A stretch of 64,000 bases of DNA from Linnemannia schmuckeri (taxonomy: Eukaryota; Mortierellomycota; Mortierellomycetes; Mortierellales; Mortierellaceae), in contig JANATG010000008.1 in NCBI GenBank assembly GCA_029449235.1, positions 1,054,001 to 1,118,000 of the forward strand. Reading direction: 5' to 3'. A program made the position numbers and the translations under genes. Under the pieces are notes generated by a model that made no database searches, had not been told where the DNA came from, and worked only from the letters and a program-made list of their open reading frames with translations. Shown piece by piece: positions 47,065-59,037 of this stretch; position 1 is the first letter of the stretch; every line of letters begins with the position of its first letter.

Positions 47065-48386
47065 ACATCAATGGTCTTTGTCACACGCATTTGTAAACCT
47101 CATTTCATCCATTTTCATAAAAAAAAACCCCCATCCCAAATGCTCATAGAAACCGCAGAACAGAGTTGATTATCGTTGTTCCGACAGAGTTTTCCATTTT
47201 TGAGCTGGTCGTGATTTTTCAGTTCTCCCTCTCCCTCTCTCTCCCCCCGTGCTCACGCTCCTCGTCGTCGTCGCGTCACTTTCCTGACTTCCTTGGTGAC
47301 ACCAAACATATTGGTTTGAGTGTTTAAATCGGCTAGCCAGCAAATGGCAAGAGGGGAGTGAAGGAAGAAACAGTATCCTCAGCAAGGCAAGAGGTAGTAG
47401 ATTGCCAGTACCGTATCTTGTCGTATTTTTATTTCTCCCTCTGACGAAGGAAAAGTTGCCTCTTGCTTTCGTTTCTTCACTCTCCATAATCTCTCTATTC
47501 TCTCTCCTTTTATTCTTTCCTTTTCCTTCCCTATTCCTCTACCCTCTGTCATCCACTGCTCGCCTTCCTCACTTGGTTTCCCTTCAGTAGTTCCCATCTT
47601 TTCTGTGGCTCAATCACAACTAGAGCCCTACCCCTTTATTATCGAGTTTTCGCACTTACAAAATTTTTAATTCTCTCCTTTTTAACCGACCGACGACTTT
47701 GCCCATTGTCCTTTCTAAAGGTATCTTATCATCTCTTCTCCGAAGAGGTACAAACTAATCAACCAGCATCCTCCTATTCAGCCCACGCTTAATCATACCA
47801 GGAGCTACAACGATATGCCTGCAAACTTTTCTTCACTCGCTATCCCACGCATTGCGAAGGTCAAACTCGGTTATCTTAAAATGTCAACAACGGGGGGAAG
47901 AGCAATCTTCCGATTTTGAAGGTTGTCAACAGTATCCCGTGCACAATGCAGCACCTTGACCCCTTCCCACTTCTTCAGCGACAACAACAATATTAATACT
48001 GTGGAGAGGAAAGGCGGTTGAGCACAAGAGTGAGGATACCAACGGACGATGAGAGTACAGAGTGAGATTCAGGGGTGGTTTGGCAGTGTTTGTGAGTGTG
48101 TCTTCCTTTTATTCGGGGAGAAACATGAATTTCATTGACAGTCAGTTTCTGAGTGTGCGCCTGGCAATTTCGCTCGTCACGTATGCTTTTTTTACTTTAC
48201 TCGTTATCAATGGTATCTGAAAGAGGGATGGATGTTTCACACACAAACAAGGAATAATCTTTTACTCTTTGTACCGACTTCAATCGCACTAAAAAAAAGA
48301 ACGAATTTCTCGGTAACACACGTTCTTTGTAGCTGTGGGAACATACGACATACATCATACCCCGAATAACAACAACGACCATCACG
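47065..48386. other. 1.3-kb intergenic region
   Basis: 3' flank of the MT-A70 gene and promoter of the VTC1-like gene. A strong CT-rich block lies at 47217-47245 and 47440-47560. No gene or RNA is recognised. Confidence 0.5.
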
Positions 48387-50132
48387 ATGGCCTCTCGCTC
48401 TCCGCCAGCTTTTACTTCTTCTGCCACTTCATCATTCGAACGATCGCCATCGCCTTCAAGATTGCCACCGCCGCATCAAGAGTCCCGCAGAAGACACCAA
48501 CGCACCCAAGAGTCCGCCCGCCGGGGGTCATCATCACCGTCATTGATATCATCACCACCGCCATCATCAAGAGCGAGATTGAACCACCCAGATCATCGCT
48601 CACCTTCAGCTCCGACGTTTTCTTCTTCCTCTTATCCTCCTCCTCCTCCCCTTCATCACAACTTTGATCATTCTCCTGGCCTTCCACTCGCACTCTCCCC
48701 TCTGCACTCTGACAACTACCAGCAACAGCAACAACAAAGGCAACATTCTCAGCACCAATATCTAACTAACGATAACCCCATTCATACCACATTGACTGGC
48801 TTCCCCTTGGTCCCACCACCTGTTCCCTTAACCCAGTCGGTTGTCATTCCTCGCCGAGAATCCTCCTACGATCCGGACATCCAGCCTTCTCACAGTCGGT
48901 CCGCTCAATTGCCCATCTCTTCGCCTACGGCCAATTCCTTTGATTCTCGTTCGTCGCCTTCGTCGTTGAACTCCGGAACCGGCCATCAGAGATACGCCAC
49001 CACCGCCGATGCTGGTTCTGATCTCACACCTTCTCACCATCGGTCCGTTCAATCTTCCATCTCCTCACCGGCAGCCAACTCATTCAATTCTCGTTCATCC
49101 CCTTCGTCAAATTTGGGACCTGCCTACCAGAAATACACCACTACTGCCACTGCTTCTGAACTCACACCCCCTCAGCCATCCTATATCCCTTCGCACTCTC
49201 GACCCTCCATCAGCCGACCAAACTCGATCGTCTCCTTCTCGGCCTACTCAACTCACTCGAACGAACCCCTGCATCAGTCCAAGTCAAGCAAGACTAGTAC
49301 CAAAATTCAAAAGCTTTATTCACTCAGCAAAAGGTCCTCCGCGAACACCATGTCCACTTTGGTCCACAAGGATAGATCTTCATCTATCACAAGGGCGAGC
49401 ACAAACCACCTTAATCTTCCAGAACATCGGGGTATACATAGCGGCATGAGCTCCGTTAACCTCAACGATTCATCGTCCTCGCCAGCATATCCGCACCTTT
49501 CCCGAAGATCATCACAATCTTCTACGCGTTCATCGTCTTCATTTACAGGTCGCAAGCGAGGGTGGAGGGCGAGATGGGACGAGGTCCGGCCAAGAAAATA
49601 CCACCCTCAGGATTACAACATGAAAGGCTTTGGTCGAGTGGCCCAGTTCTCGAACGAGCGTCTGTACCTGCATTGGATCCGTTTCGGGGTGTTACAGGGT
49701 AGTATTGCGGTGATGCTGCTGAGTTTTGGAATTGGCGTTGCGTCGTGGGTGGGTGTGGGAACGTTGATTCTGTCGTTGTTGACGTTGATCTATGCGACGC
49801 AATTGTTCCATAAGAGGCACTTGTTTATGATCGGCAAGCGGAAGGATGTCAAGTTCTTTGCTAGGACGATCCCGACACTGTTGACCTTTGGATTATTTTT
49901 CCTCTACGGCGGCAACTTTGCACGTAAGAGTCATCCTCCTCCCCTTTTTTTCATTACTTAAAAAAAAAAAAAAAAAGCACGCGAGTTTCATATATGGATT
50001 GCAAGGCTGACAATCCCTCTTTTTTTTTTTTTTTATGCATGTTTGATAGTGACGATGTACTATGGCGAAAAAGCAAGAAGTCCCCCACCATGGACCCGGA
50101 AAGACCACACCAACTTTAACAGTATTTTTTAA
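48387..50132 (+). CDS. VTC1-like DUF202 membrane protein with long Ser/Pro-rich N-terminus
   Basis: Two exons (48387-49923 and 50050-50132) join in frame to 539 residues. Residues 1-400 are disordered and rich in Ser, Pro, Thr and His. Within them, residues about 170-265 hold two tandem copies of a near 48-residue unit (each with SSP.ANSF.SRSSPSS and a later Y.TT). The C-terminal part from residue 412 has the DUF202 pattern: NERLYLHWIRFGVLQGS, then three membrane spans (about 430-450, 455-478, 494-512) ending in MYYGEKA. Vtc1 of the vacuolar polyphosphate polymerase has the same NER start and three spans. Without an SPX or polymerase domain, a role in the VTC complex is only a guess. Confidence 0.82.
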
Positions 50133-51321
50133 GAACAAAAGTCCTCCTTTTACATTTCATATTCATTATCTTTCGTTAAAACAGATATTCATATCATATC
50201 ATCAAAGTGAAAGCACAGGCCATGGACGCGCCTCCAGGTCCGATTTATTCAATTTTGTGCGTTCCGTCACAGCCCCCTCTGTTGGTCACGGGGTGCAAAC
50301 GGGTGGCGAGCAGTAAGGTCCTCTATTGACTAACAAGCTGGACAATGCGCGCAAAAGGAAAGGACGGTGGACATTCTCTGGTATGTCTTCTACATACAAA
50401 AAAGGATGTCATCGATCGAGTAGGACAACCTTTCTTTATCCCACTTTGTGGTACTTGTCCCTTTCTCTGGGGTGCGGTTGTTGTCGTCTGCCCTTTGTTT
50501 TTTGCATCTGAGCTTTTTTTACTTTTTTAATTTTGGGCCCCCTTCTTTTTTTCTTTCTTCGTCCTTTCCTTTCTTCCCTCCTTCACACCACACACACATA
50601 CATACACCACGCGCACCTTTGACACCCATCCACGCCTTCCTTTTCTCTTTGCTTTTACCGCATCCTGCATCCTCACCATCAAAGCAAATAAGAAAGGCCT
50701 GCATAACGAAAAAAGGTACTAGCTACTCTTAAGGATGAAAGAAGTCTGGATGATGACTCGTGTAGTGACCAGGCTTTACTCCTCGCGCAGAACACCATGA
50801 CAGCCGCATCAACCCATTTTTGATATGTCTGCGCTTATCCTACCTTTGGTCATTATTGATCTTGCGCCAATGCCGAGAGAGGATAAGAAAAACAAGTAGT
50901 GTGGTATGAACAAAAAAGCCAAATGTAGGCCGCATGGAACACGAGGAAAGAGCCGCAGGATGTCATCCTCCAACGTTCTTTTCGTTGTTTACTGCCAGGG
51001 CAATTGCGACCTTGACTTCAAACAAATAACTGAATCGCGCGCAACCTTTGAGGTCGTAGTGCTCGACAGACTGTTCTACATCATCTCTCCTTTGAGAGAT
51101 CGAAGGGAGGACGTTCAGCAACAGTGACATCGAAAAGGAAGACCTGCCTTTAACCTTATGCGCGTCTCTTTTTGTTTTCTTTATTTTGGATGCCTTTAGA
51201 AACCACACACACGCACCCTCTCTCTTTCTGTCTCTCTTTCTTTCACTCACTCTTGTCGCTTCAACTCGCCGCTTTCTCTCTTCCCCAACACTACCTCGTT
51301 TATTTTTAAAGATCAATCATC
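50133..51321. other. 1.2-kb spacer upstream of PP2A
   Basis: Promoter and leader of the PP2A gene, with CT-rich stretches at 50540-50680 and 51205-51290. No gene is supported. Confidence 0.5.
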
Positions 51322-53126
51322 ATGAGCCTTACGGATGTCAGCGACGTTGACGGTTGGATTCAACACTTGATGCAGTGCAAGCAGCTCCCAGAGGCCGACA
51401 TCAAGAGACTCTGTGAAAAGGTAAACTAGCCGAAAAATAAGACTTGACTCACTGCCCAGTGGCAACGAGTGGGGTGACTCTTCGAAAAAGAACAAAACAG
51501 GCAGCAGACGAACTGGGTGAGAGACAAACACAAAAATAAAAAGGATAGGGGCAAGAGAGTGTCGCGTCAGTGTTGGCACAGTGGAATAGGAGCAAAACTG
51601 CGGGTCTCTTGCTTTTTTATTTTATTTTTTTTAAGACAGGAATATGATGGAAGCAAACTCTGAAAGCGCGTTTTCTGGACTATGAAGGCGGCCGCAGAAC
51701 AAAGAATACAGGACAGTGGTTGTAAAACAACTGTGGGCGCAAGTATACTGAAAGGAAACACAGGATATGAGGAAACTTTTGGAAAGAACAAACCAAACAA
51801 TAATAAACACGCCACGCCTCGACAGTCTGGAGGTGCATTTTGGAGACAAGGAGTGCGCACATAAAACTAATGTCAAGCAAGGACTCCGGGATCTTGGGAC
51901 AAGGATATCTCTTTTTTTTTTTTCTTTTTACACACGCAAGCGGGATGAACCGTGAGGAGTTGTCGCATAATGTCGTCCATGCTGACAAGCGGTGTTATTT
52001 TACATTGCGTCTCCTTGTCTTTTTTTTTTTTTTTTTTTTTTTTATGAAATAACATTCATTGACAGGCCCGCGAGGTTCTTATGGAGGAGTCCAATGTTCA
52101 GCCTGTACGCTGCCCCGTCACTGTCTGTGGTGACATCCACGGTCAGTTCCACGATTTGATGGAACTCTTCAGGATTGGAGGCAACTCTCCCGATACCAAC
52201 TACCTCTTCATGGGAGACTACGTCGATCGTGGTTACTACTCTGTCGAAACCGTCACCCTCCTGGTCGCCCTCAAGCTCCGCTACAAGGACCGCGTCACCA
52301 TCCTGCGCGGAAACCACGAGTCACGTCAGATTACTCAGGTCTATGGATTTTATGATGAGTGCCTCCGAAAGTACGGTAATGCCAATGTCTGGAAAGCCTT
52401 CACCGACCTCTTTGACTATCTCCCCCTCACCGCCCTGATCGAGGACCAGGTATGACATCCATATTTCTCAATTGCTTGCAACAACCTGATTTTATCATGG
52501 AATGTTCAGTGCATGATATCATCGCTATGATTATACGCTAAAAAGTAGCGACTATTGCATCTTTCATTTGTCTTCAGATCTTCTGCCTTCACGGTGGTCT
52601 TTCGCCCTCCATTGATTCTCTGGACCATATTCGCTCGTTGGATCGCGTTCAGGAAGTGCCACACGAAGGACCCATGTGCGACTTGCTCTGGTCCGACCCC
52701 GATGATCGTTGCGGATGGGGCATTTCCCCTCGTGGGGCTGGATATACCTTTGGACAGGATGTCTCGGAGACCTTTAACCACAACAACGGATTGACATTGA
52801 TTGCCAGAGCTCATCAGTTGGTCATGGAGGTAATAGACATGTCTCCTGGTTGCAGTTCTTGTCATTGAAATAGCTTTCGATCTTCTATTTTCAGCTACTT
52901 ACAGGTTACTCTGATGTTTCTGCTTGCTCTGTAGGGTTACAATTGGTGTCAGGACAGGAATGTGGTGACAATCTTCAGTGCTCCCAACTACTGCTACCGA
53001 TGCGGCAATCAGGCTGCAATCATGGAAATTGATGAGCACCTGAAGTATACGTTCCTCCAGTTTGATCCTGCTCCTCGCCGCGGCGAACCCCATGTCAGTC
53101 GCCATGTTCCTGATTACTTTTTATAA
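51322..53126 (+). CDS. PPH21: Protein phosphatase 2A catalytic subunit
   Basis: The catalytic subunit of PP2A, which forms trimers with scaffold and B subunits. Four exons (51322-51420, 52066-52449, 52578-52829, 52935-53126) give 308 residues, one less than the human enzyme. Motifs: VSDVDGWIQHLMQCKQL at the N-terminus, GDIHGQFHDLMELFRIGG, GDYVDRGYYSVET, RGNHESRQITQVYGFYDEC, HGGLSPSID, and APNYCYRCGNQAA (PP2A type). The tail is EPHVSRHVPDYFL: the C-terminal Leu that is methylated is kept, but the usual TRRTPDYFL has become SRHVPDYFL, so the Thr phospho-site of the tail is missing. The first intron is 645 bp and contains a 24-nt T run. Confidence 0.96.
52020..52043. repeat. Poly-T run in intron 1 of PP2A
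   Basis: 24 T, ending 22 bp before the 3' splice site; it may serve as the polypyrimidine tract. Confidence 0.75.
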
Positions 53127-53941
53127 TCGTAGCGCTCTTCATATTGTACAGTTTTTCTTTATTCCTTTTGCGGCTCTTTTCGATTTCAATCCTCTTTCCT
53201 TCCTTCACTTTCTCTTTACTTTTCTTTCTTTTTCGGTTCAGTGTGTGTTTATGTTTCTTACGTCTCAGCAAGAAATAAAAAAAGGTGACTGATATCCGTG
53301 TGGTCCAAGCTGGTTGTCTTCCTTGTCTCAAATTTCAAATCTAAAAAGGTAAGGTCCTGCTCCTGACCAAGCAAAAACAAGCCACAATTCAATTTGACGA
53401 GGCGTTCTCTCTTGATTCCATCAACACTTCCTCATCCTCTTACTTCCTCATTCAATCAATTCAGCACCCTCGATGTCACTTTTTCTTTGAATCCTCCTCT
53501 CAACCCCTGCGCACGGCTCTTAAGAAACAACAATTGTCGAAGGTAATTCATCACATGGTTGGAAAAACTAGGTCGTGCGTGGATGGGAGGAAGACAAACA
53601 AAAAGGTCGATGTGGCTCGCTTTCTTTTGGCTCCAGCAGATACACTTCGGGCTCTGCCGAGTCAGAAAGAAGTTCACGACTTTGAACAGGAGGAGGAGGA
53701 TATAGGTGACCTTTTTTATGCTGTGTTTTTTGATTTCAATCCAAGCATTGAAGTGGCCCGCTTTCTTGTTGCTCCAGCAGAGATACTTTGGGCTCTTGCC
53801 GAGTCGGAGAGTGGCTGCGATGTGATTTGATGATTTACAATTGCACACCTTGGATTTGTGTTGTTCTCGAAAATCCCGCCGCTCAGTTTTTCTAACATAT
53901 TTTTTTCGGTGGTTGAGCTTTTCTGTTTATTCTCATAGAAT
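53127..53941. other. Spacer with a duplicated 57-bp segment
   Basis: Lies between PP2A and the PD-(D/E)XK-like gene. It carries two imperfect direct copies of a 57-bp sequence (53611-53666 and 53752-53810). A frame of 98 codons at 53534-53830 spans both copies and would repeat VARFL.APA..L.AL, but no splice pattern or family supports it as a gene. Confidence 0.5.
53611..53810. repeat. Imperfect direct repeat, two copies of about 57 bp
   Basis: Copies at 53611-53666 and 53752-53810 share blocks such as GCTTTCTT, GCTCCAGCAGA and GCCGAGTC and differ at about ten positions, including two single-base indels. They lie 85 bp apart, upstream of the gene at 53942. Confidence 0.75.
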
Positions 53942-56474
53942 ATGTCACATCGTCCAAAAGAAACACGCCCGTCAAAGAATCTTATTACTACGACACGCGT
54001 GCCAAAGGAATATCTGGTATGGGCAGAACGAACAACATCAACGGAACATGTGTCGTTCACCAGTTTTGTAGAGCATTTCGACTTGAGTGATAGAGAATCG
54101 GCGACTGCAGCTTTCAAGGACCTGATTGTGTCGGATATCATTCGACAGAAGCGACGGGAGACCCTGAAGAGTTCGTTTGACCTTTTTCTCGAAAACCATG
54201 CGGAACGTTTCTGGACACGACGTGCTTTGGATGTGAATGCAGAGTTGGTTGCAGGACGTGTGGGACTGGTGGTGCAGAGCGCTGGGGAAGCTCAGTCCAA
54301 GGCTGCCTTTGGCAAGTTTCTTGGTGAGAGTGGGAGTGGGGGTGAGATGGCTGGCAGCGCTGTCCAGGATGAAGGTTTGTTCAATCCTTTTGCCCCTCGC
54401 CTTTGTTTTGTTTGGAAATTTTTGTTTTTATTTTCAGGAATCTTACTTTAGGACGATGAATGTATTGTTTCCATGCAGCAAAACTTTTGTCGACTATACT
54501 GAAGCGTGGTAGGACACATGTTCAGACAGAGTTGGGAAACAAAGTTGCCCGACGCGCTACTATTCGTCCAAGAGCAACAATAAAGGAGCCGTGGCATGCA
54601 CTGATTGAAGCTGGCCTGCAACTTGTATGTGCTTTGATTTTTTTTTTTTGAGTGTGTGTGTGTGTGTGTATGTGTGTTATGGTATTCGCCTTGCACTGCA
54701 ACTGACCTAGTTGTGATAATTACTAGTATTACGGATGGCAAGTGGACCTTCCCGATTCTGACACTGTGCTTGATCGGCAACAACACCGGGAGGAGAAAGA
54801 AAAAGAGAGCATTGAGCGGACGAATCTGTACAAAGTGGCTGTTCATCACCTGCAGGAAGCAAAACTCCGCCAGGCACAAGAGTCTTCTTTTGATCGCGCT
54901 CACTACCTCGATTTCAAAGATGCCTTGTAAGTGCAGGCCATCCTTTCACATGTTTAAATATCTCTTCCAAACTCTTGTGGCTATGACATACTTAATCAAG
55001 TATGGCTTTTCTCTATGCTATGGTTAGTGTCGCGTTGTCAGGGATCTGGAACACATACTCGTCAACTGCCAACGCACTATTCGGCGAGGAATCGACAAAG
55101 AGCGCCAAAGCCCTTTGTTATTACACGGCGCTGGATAAGAAGGACGAAAAGCTATCTGAGTTGATGGATAACCTGCTAAAGGGGCAGACGTTGAGCGATA
55201 TGTTTGATGAGACGTATCGTTTGCAGCATGTGTTTCCAACTCATCGGCGGATTCTTGATGTCGCTCGGATTGTGTGAGTTAACATGGAGGCTCAGCCGGA
55301 CCCTGGACAGTTCGGACTATTGAAAACATTTTACTCTTAGTTGGTTTGGTATTCACAACGTTTAATCCTTTACGGTTGTGTGATACTAGGATTCGAAATA
55401 TTATTAGACCGTTACATGGGGCTACTAACCCTTCTTCAGAAGGGGATTGTGTTGCTGTTTGGTCGTCGATCTTTCAGGAAGGTCTGCCATTGGACTCGCG
55501 CCTATCCATCCTTCTGTGAGTAGCATTTCTTAATTTCTACGGATGGCGTTTTGATGACTGACACTTTCACTAATGTCAACTCACTTCAAAAACTAGTGGC
55601 GAGCAAGGATGTACAGCGTCGACACTGTCCAAGTCCAAACTGGCAGAGGTCTTTGATACAGGAACACAGCCTCGCAAATGCGACGGCATCTTGCGCGTTG
55701 GTCCGATCGAAGTTGGCAACTTTGAGGTGAAGCGCGCAGGCGCTTCAAGACAGGAGTCGGCATGTCAGTTGAGAAAGAACATCAAGATCAACAAGAGCAT
55801 TTTGTTGGAATTGGAGAAGTATGGTCTGGAATGCCCATTGCTTCTGTGCATCCACGGTAAGGCGTTAACGATGCGTGATTTTACAAGTAAGCCGCGACAT
55901 AGATTATAGACATTTCTGACCAGCTCTGTTCTTCGTAATCAATTCGCGTTTCAAAGGAATGTCGGCGGTTGTGTTCAGGATACGGAAGTGGCAGGATATT
56001 TGGGTAGCAGGCAAAGCGTCTAGTACAATTGTCCTTCCGTCAAATTTACATGAACTCCGCATGTTCTTACATGACCCTATTCACCAAGTTGATAAGCTAT
56101 TGGTATGTCATCCGTGACCACGCTCTTTGATGTTTGATCCATTAATTAGGCACTGATTTTTCCTCCTCGTGTTTGTGCATCCTACCTAGGCCCATTACCA
56201 TGACTATGCAGAGGAGGCACACAAGGCGCATCAGCAATATCAGTACCGACAAAAGGGTGAAGATGCAGATGATGCTGTCGCGTCGGATCCAAAAGGCGTC
56301 ACTAAGACACTGGAGTGGGAACAGGTCGTCATCCATTCACCCACCAAGCCTGTCAAACAGGCTGTTGTTCACTCGCCAATCAAGTCTGGCAAGCAGCAGC
56401 CGTCTTTGCTAGAGAGGATGAAGCGCGCCAGGAAGTCAGAGCAGCGCGAAAGTGAAGTGTCTGATGAAGAATAG
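53942..56474 (+). CDS. Protein of unknown family with a PD-(D/E)XK-like core
   Basis: Eight exons (53942-54374, 54479-54624, 54727-54926, 55028-55273, 55390-55515, 55597-55856, 55957-56102, 56190-56474) give 613 residues with every phase consistent. I do not recognise the family. The N-terminal 300 residues are helical and charged. The core around residues 390-480 reads SEGDCVAVWSSIFQ, then RKCDGILRVGPIEVGNFEVKRAG: an Asp, a short beta strand and E-x-K, as in PD-(D/E)XK nucleases. It is followed by a helix with QLRKNIKINKSIL, comparable to the alpha helix after the active site. VVFRIRKWQDIWVAG follows as another strand pair. The Lys/Arg/Ser-rich tail has two HSP.K repeats (VVIHSPTKPVK and AVVHSPIKSGK). 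This suggests a DNA-acting protein; no other nuclease or mobile-element gene is beside it. Confidence 0.8.
54652..54676. repeat. GT dinucleotide repeat in an intron
   Basis: About twelve GT units with one interruption in intron 2 of the PD-(D/E)XK-like gene. Confidence 0.7.
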
Positions 56475-56728
56475 CTGGATGTAAAATAGAGCTTTTAGAA
56501 ACAACTCACAGTTTTGTATACTCCCTTGCTTTTTTTTAAACAGTCTTTCCGTCTTCATTTGCGAAGCGTTGAATCTGAGCATATCCCGGACCATATTTTT
56601 TGCCCGTTTTCCATGTTCAGAGAAAACGGAGTGAGCTCAACCCCACAAGGCATGAGAAAATCAAAACACGAATTTTCTCACACTTTTTCTTCTGGAGCCT
56701 TTTCTTTCCTTTACATCTCATCGACACA

Positions 56729-58177
56729 ATGAATCTTCCTCGACTGGCTCAACATCGCATTCCTGCTACTCCTGTTGCTGCTCGACTCCAGAGTCGTCTC
56801 CTCTCCTTGCCATTGCCGTGTCTGATATCCCAGTGCGTCCGCTTTAGTCATCACTCCTCATCGTTTGATGAGTCTGGACAAAAGGACCGCGCACCATTCA
56901 ACCATAACATGAGCTCGAGGCTTCGTGGCAAGAACGTGTTAATGTAAGAGATATATTCACCTATTTTTGGAGGTGCAACACAGAGGGGGGTTCGTACGCA
57001 ACACAGAGGGGGTTGAGCGTGGGAGTGAAAAAAAGCCGCATGAATGAAAACTGACAACACATGAAATGACGTTGTTATATGGCTGACTCAATTCGTTTGT
57101 ATGCAATAGCACTGGTGCATCCTCGGGTATCGGTGAAGCGTGCGCGCGTCATTTCGCTCAAGCAGGTTCTAACTTGGTGTGGCGCCTGTAAAAGTATGCA
57201 GTTATATGATTCGCAGTCTGTTGAAAAACGCACGCTTAGCTAAATATTTACTTGTTTCTCCTTGCGACACATTCGCTCTTAGCTGCTGGCTGCACGTCGC
57301 AAGGACAGGCTGGAGAAGCTGAAAAAAGATCTAGAGTCCCAACACTCCCAAATTAAGGTCTCCACCTTTGAACTGGACGTTCGCAACCGTGCCAAGGTCC
57401 AGGCCACTGCTGCCACATTTGGAGACGTTGATGTTCTCGTCAACAATGCTGGTATACGAAGATCAATTTTTGCGCTTACGCCTTTTTTTTTTTTTTTTTT
57501 TTTTTGTCTTGCATCAATTGCTTACTCAAATGCACCCCTTTTTTTCCTTGACTGCTATAGGTCTAGTGATTGGATTGGAAAAGCTGGAAGATATTACAGA
57601 GGAGGCAATGGACACGATGATTGATACGAATGTCAAAGGTCTGGTCCATGTGACTCAGGCTGTACTGCCCGGCATGCGTGCAAGAGACAGGGGACATATC
57701 ATCAACATTGGATCTGTGGCTGGACAGCAGGCGTATGGGAACGGCTCGATCTATTGTGGATCCAAGGCTGCAGTGGCGTCGATCTCCAAAGCCCTTCTTT
57801 TCGAAACCATCGACACGGCGATCCGCATATCTGAGATCAACCCAGGTAAATCAGTCGTGATTTGCATAGCCTTCATGCATGATTTTATGTTGCCTCAAGT
57901 TGTTTATGGTGTCAATTTCTTTTCACTTACGATAAACGATTTTTTTTTACTCATTGTGGGGATAGGAATGGTAGAGACTGAGTTCTCGATGGTGCGGTTC
58001 AAAGGCGACAAGAGCAAGGCGGACTCTGTTTACAAGGGAGTTCATCCTCTGGATGGCAATGACATTGCCGAGACGGTCGTCTTTGTTGCTGGAAGACCGG
58101 AGCATGTCAACATTGCAGAGATGCTTGTGTTTCCCACCAACCAGGCAGCAGCAACAACTGTCTACCGCAAGCCTTAG
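56729..58177 (+). CDS. Short-chain dehydrogenase/reductase, probably mitochondrial
   Basis: An NAD(P)-dependent oxidoreductase. Five exons (56729-56943, 57110-57176, 57283-57451, 57561-57845, 57966-58177) give 315 residues. The first about 60 residues are rich in Arg, Ser, Leu and His and lack early acids, as in a mitochondrial presequence. The SDR fold follows: TGASSGIG (cofactor loop), AARRKDRLEKL, LDVRN, NNAG, IGSVAGQQ and catalytic YCGSK. The layout matches yeast YMR226C, an NADP-dependent 3-hydroxy-acid dehydrogenase acting on L-allo-threonine and serine. The intron after exon 2 uses GTGTGG; the stronger-looking GTAAAA 15 bp later would break the frame. The substrate is unproven. Confidence 0.87.
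57481..57506. repeat. Poly-T run in an SDR intron
   Basis: About 25 T in intron 3 of the SDR gene. Confidence 0.7.
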
Positions 58178-58321
58178 GCTTGCTGTTACGACCTAATGAG
58201 TATAAACAACCCAATCAGGCAAAAATGAGATTTTCATGTCACTGTGTTGGGTTAGGTCTATTGTGAGAAGTAAACTGAAAATCGGAGAAGGGTGGTATCA
58301 GGGGGGGGGTGTCCACTCACC

Positions 58322-58371
58322 CCTCCTCCTCCTCCTCCTCCTCCTCCTCCTCCTCCTCCTCCTCCTCCTCT
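58322..58371. repeat. CTC trinucleotide repeat
   Basis: About sixteen CTC units, preceded a few bases upstream by a run of nine G. Confidence 0.85.
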
Positions 58372-58988
58372 CTACTTGATTGTCTTGGCGTATAGTTTTT
58401 ATACTTCCCTTTTTCACTCTCCTCACGATTTGCGGGCCTCCTTTTTCTCGCTCTCCTTTCATCCAGATCTCCTCTTTTTTTTTTCTGTTGTTGTTTGGTG
58501 GTGACAAATTGAAAAAGGATGAGCCTAGCCGGGTGAATAAAGAAGGCCGAGAAGAAACACGAGTCAACCGTCTAAATTGCTCTTGTGCATCTGCAAACCC
58601 TTGAAAACTAAGAAAGCGACGAAACAAAGAGGCGCTAAGGGCAAAAAAAGATGGAAAAGAAAAATCAAAAAAAAACAAAACAAAAGTGTGTGTTGTGTGG
58701 TTGTGATCAACGGGAGGCGCGAGCTGATAGTCCCTCTCAGTTAGCCTTCCTATTTTTTTTTTCTGCTCCCTCTTCTTCGTTCACTTTTTCTTTTTCTCTC
58801 TTCTTCGTTCGTTCTTCCCTCCCGCCTTCTTCTCCCTCTTTCCTCTTTCTTCTTTTTCTTTCTTTGTTTTCTCCTCTCTTTTCTTCTGACCTGTTCTTCT
58901 CATTCCTTCTTCTTCCTCATTTTCAAGTTACTCATCCCCTCCTGTCTCCTTTCCTTTCTTGTATTGGCCACTCTAACCAGTCACTCAT

Positions 58989-58990
<2 letters not shown>

Positions 58991-59033
<43 letters not shown>
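58991..59033. repeat. Poly-T run, 43 nt
   Basis: The longest homopolymer of the window, in non-coding DNA within a CT-rich region. Confidence 0.85.

Positions 59034-59037
<4 letters not shown>

Noticed and set aside
57177..57197. GTAAAA donor for SDR intron 2 (after CGCCT)
   Set aside because: It would put the next exon out of frame. GTGTGG after TTG gives SNLLLAARR, the expected SDR sequence.
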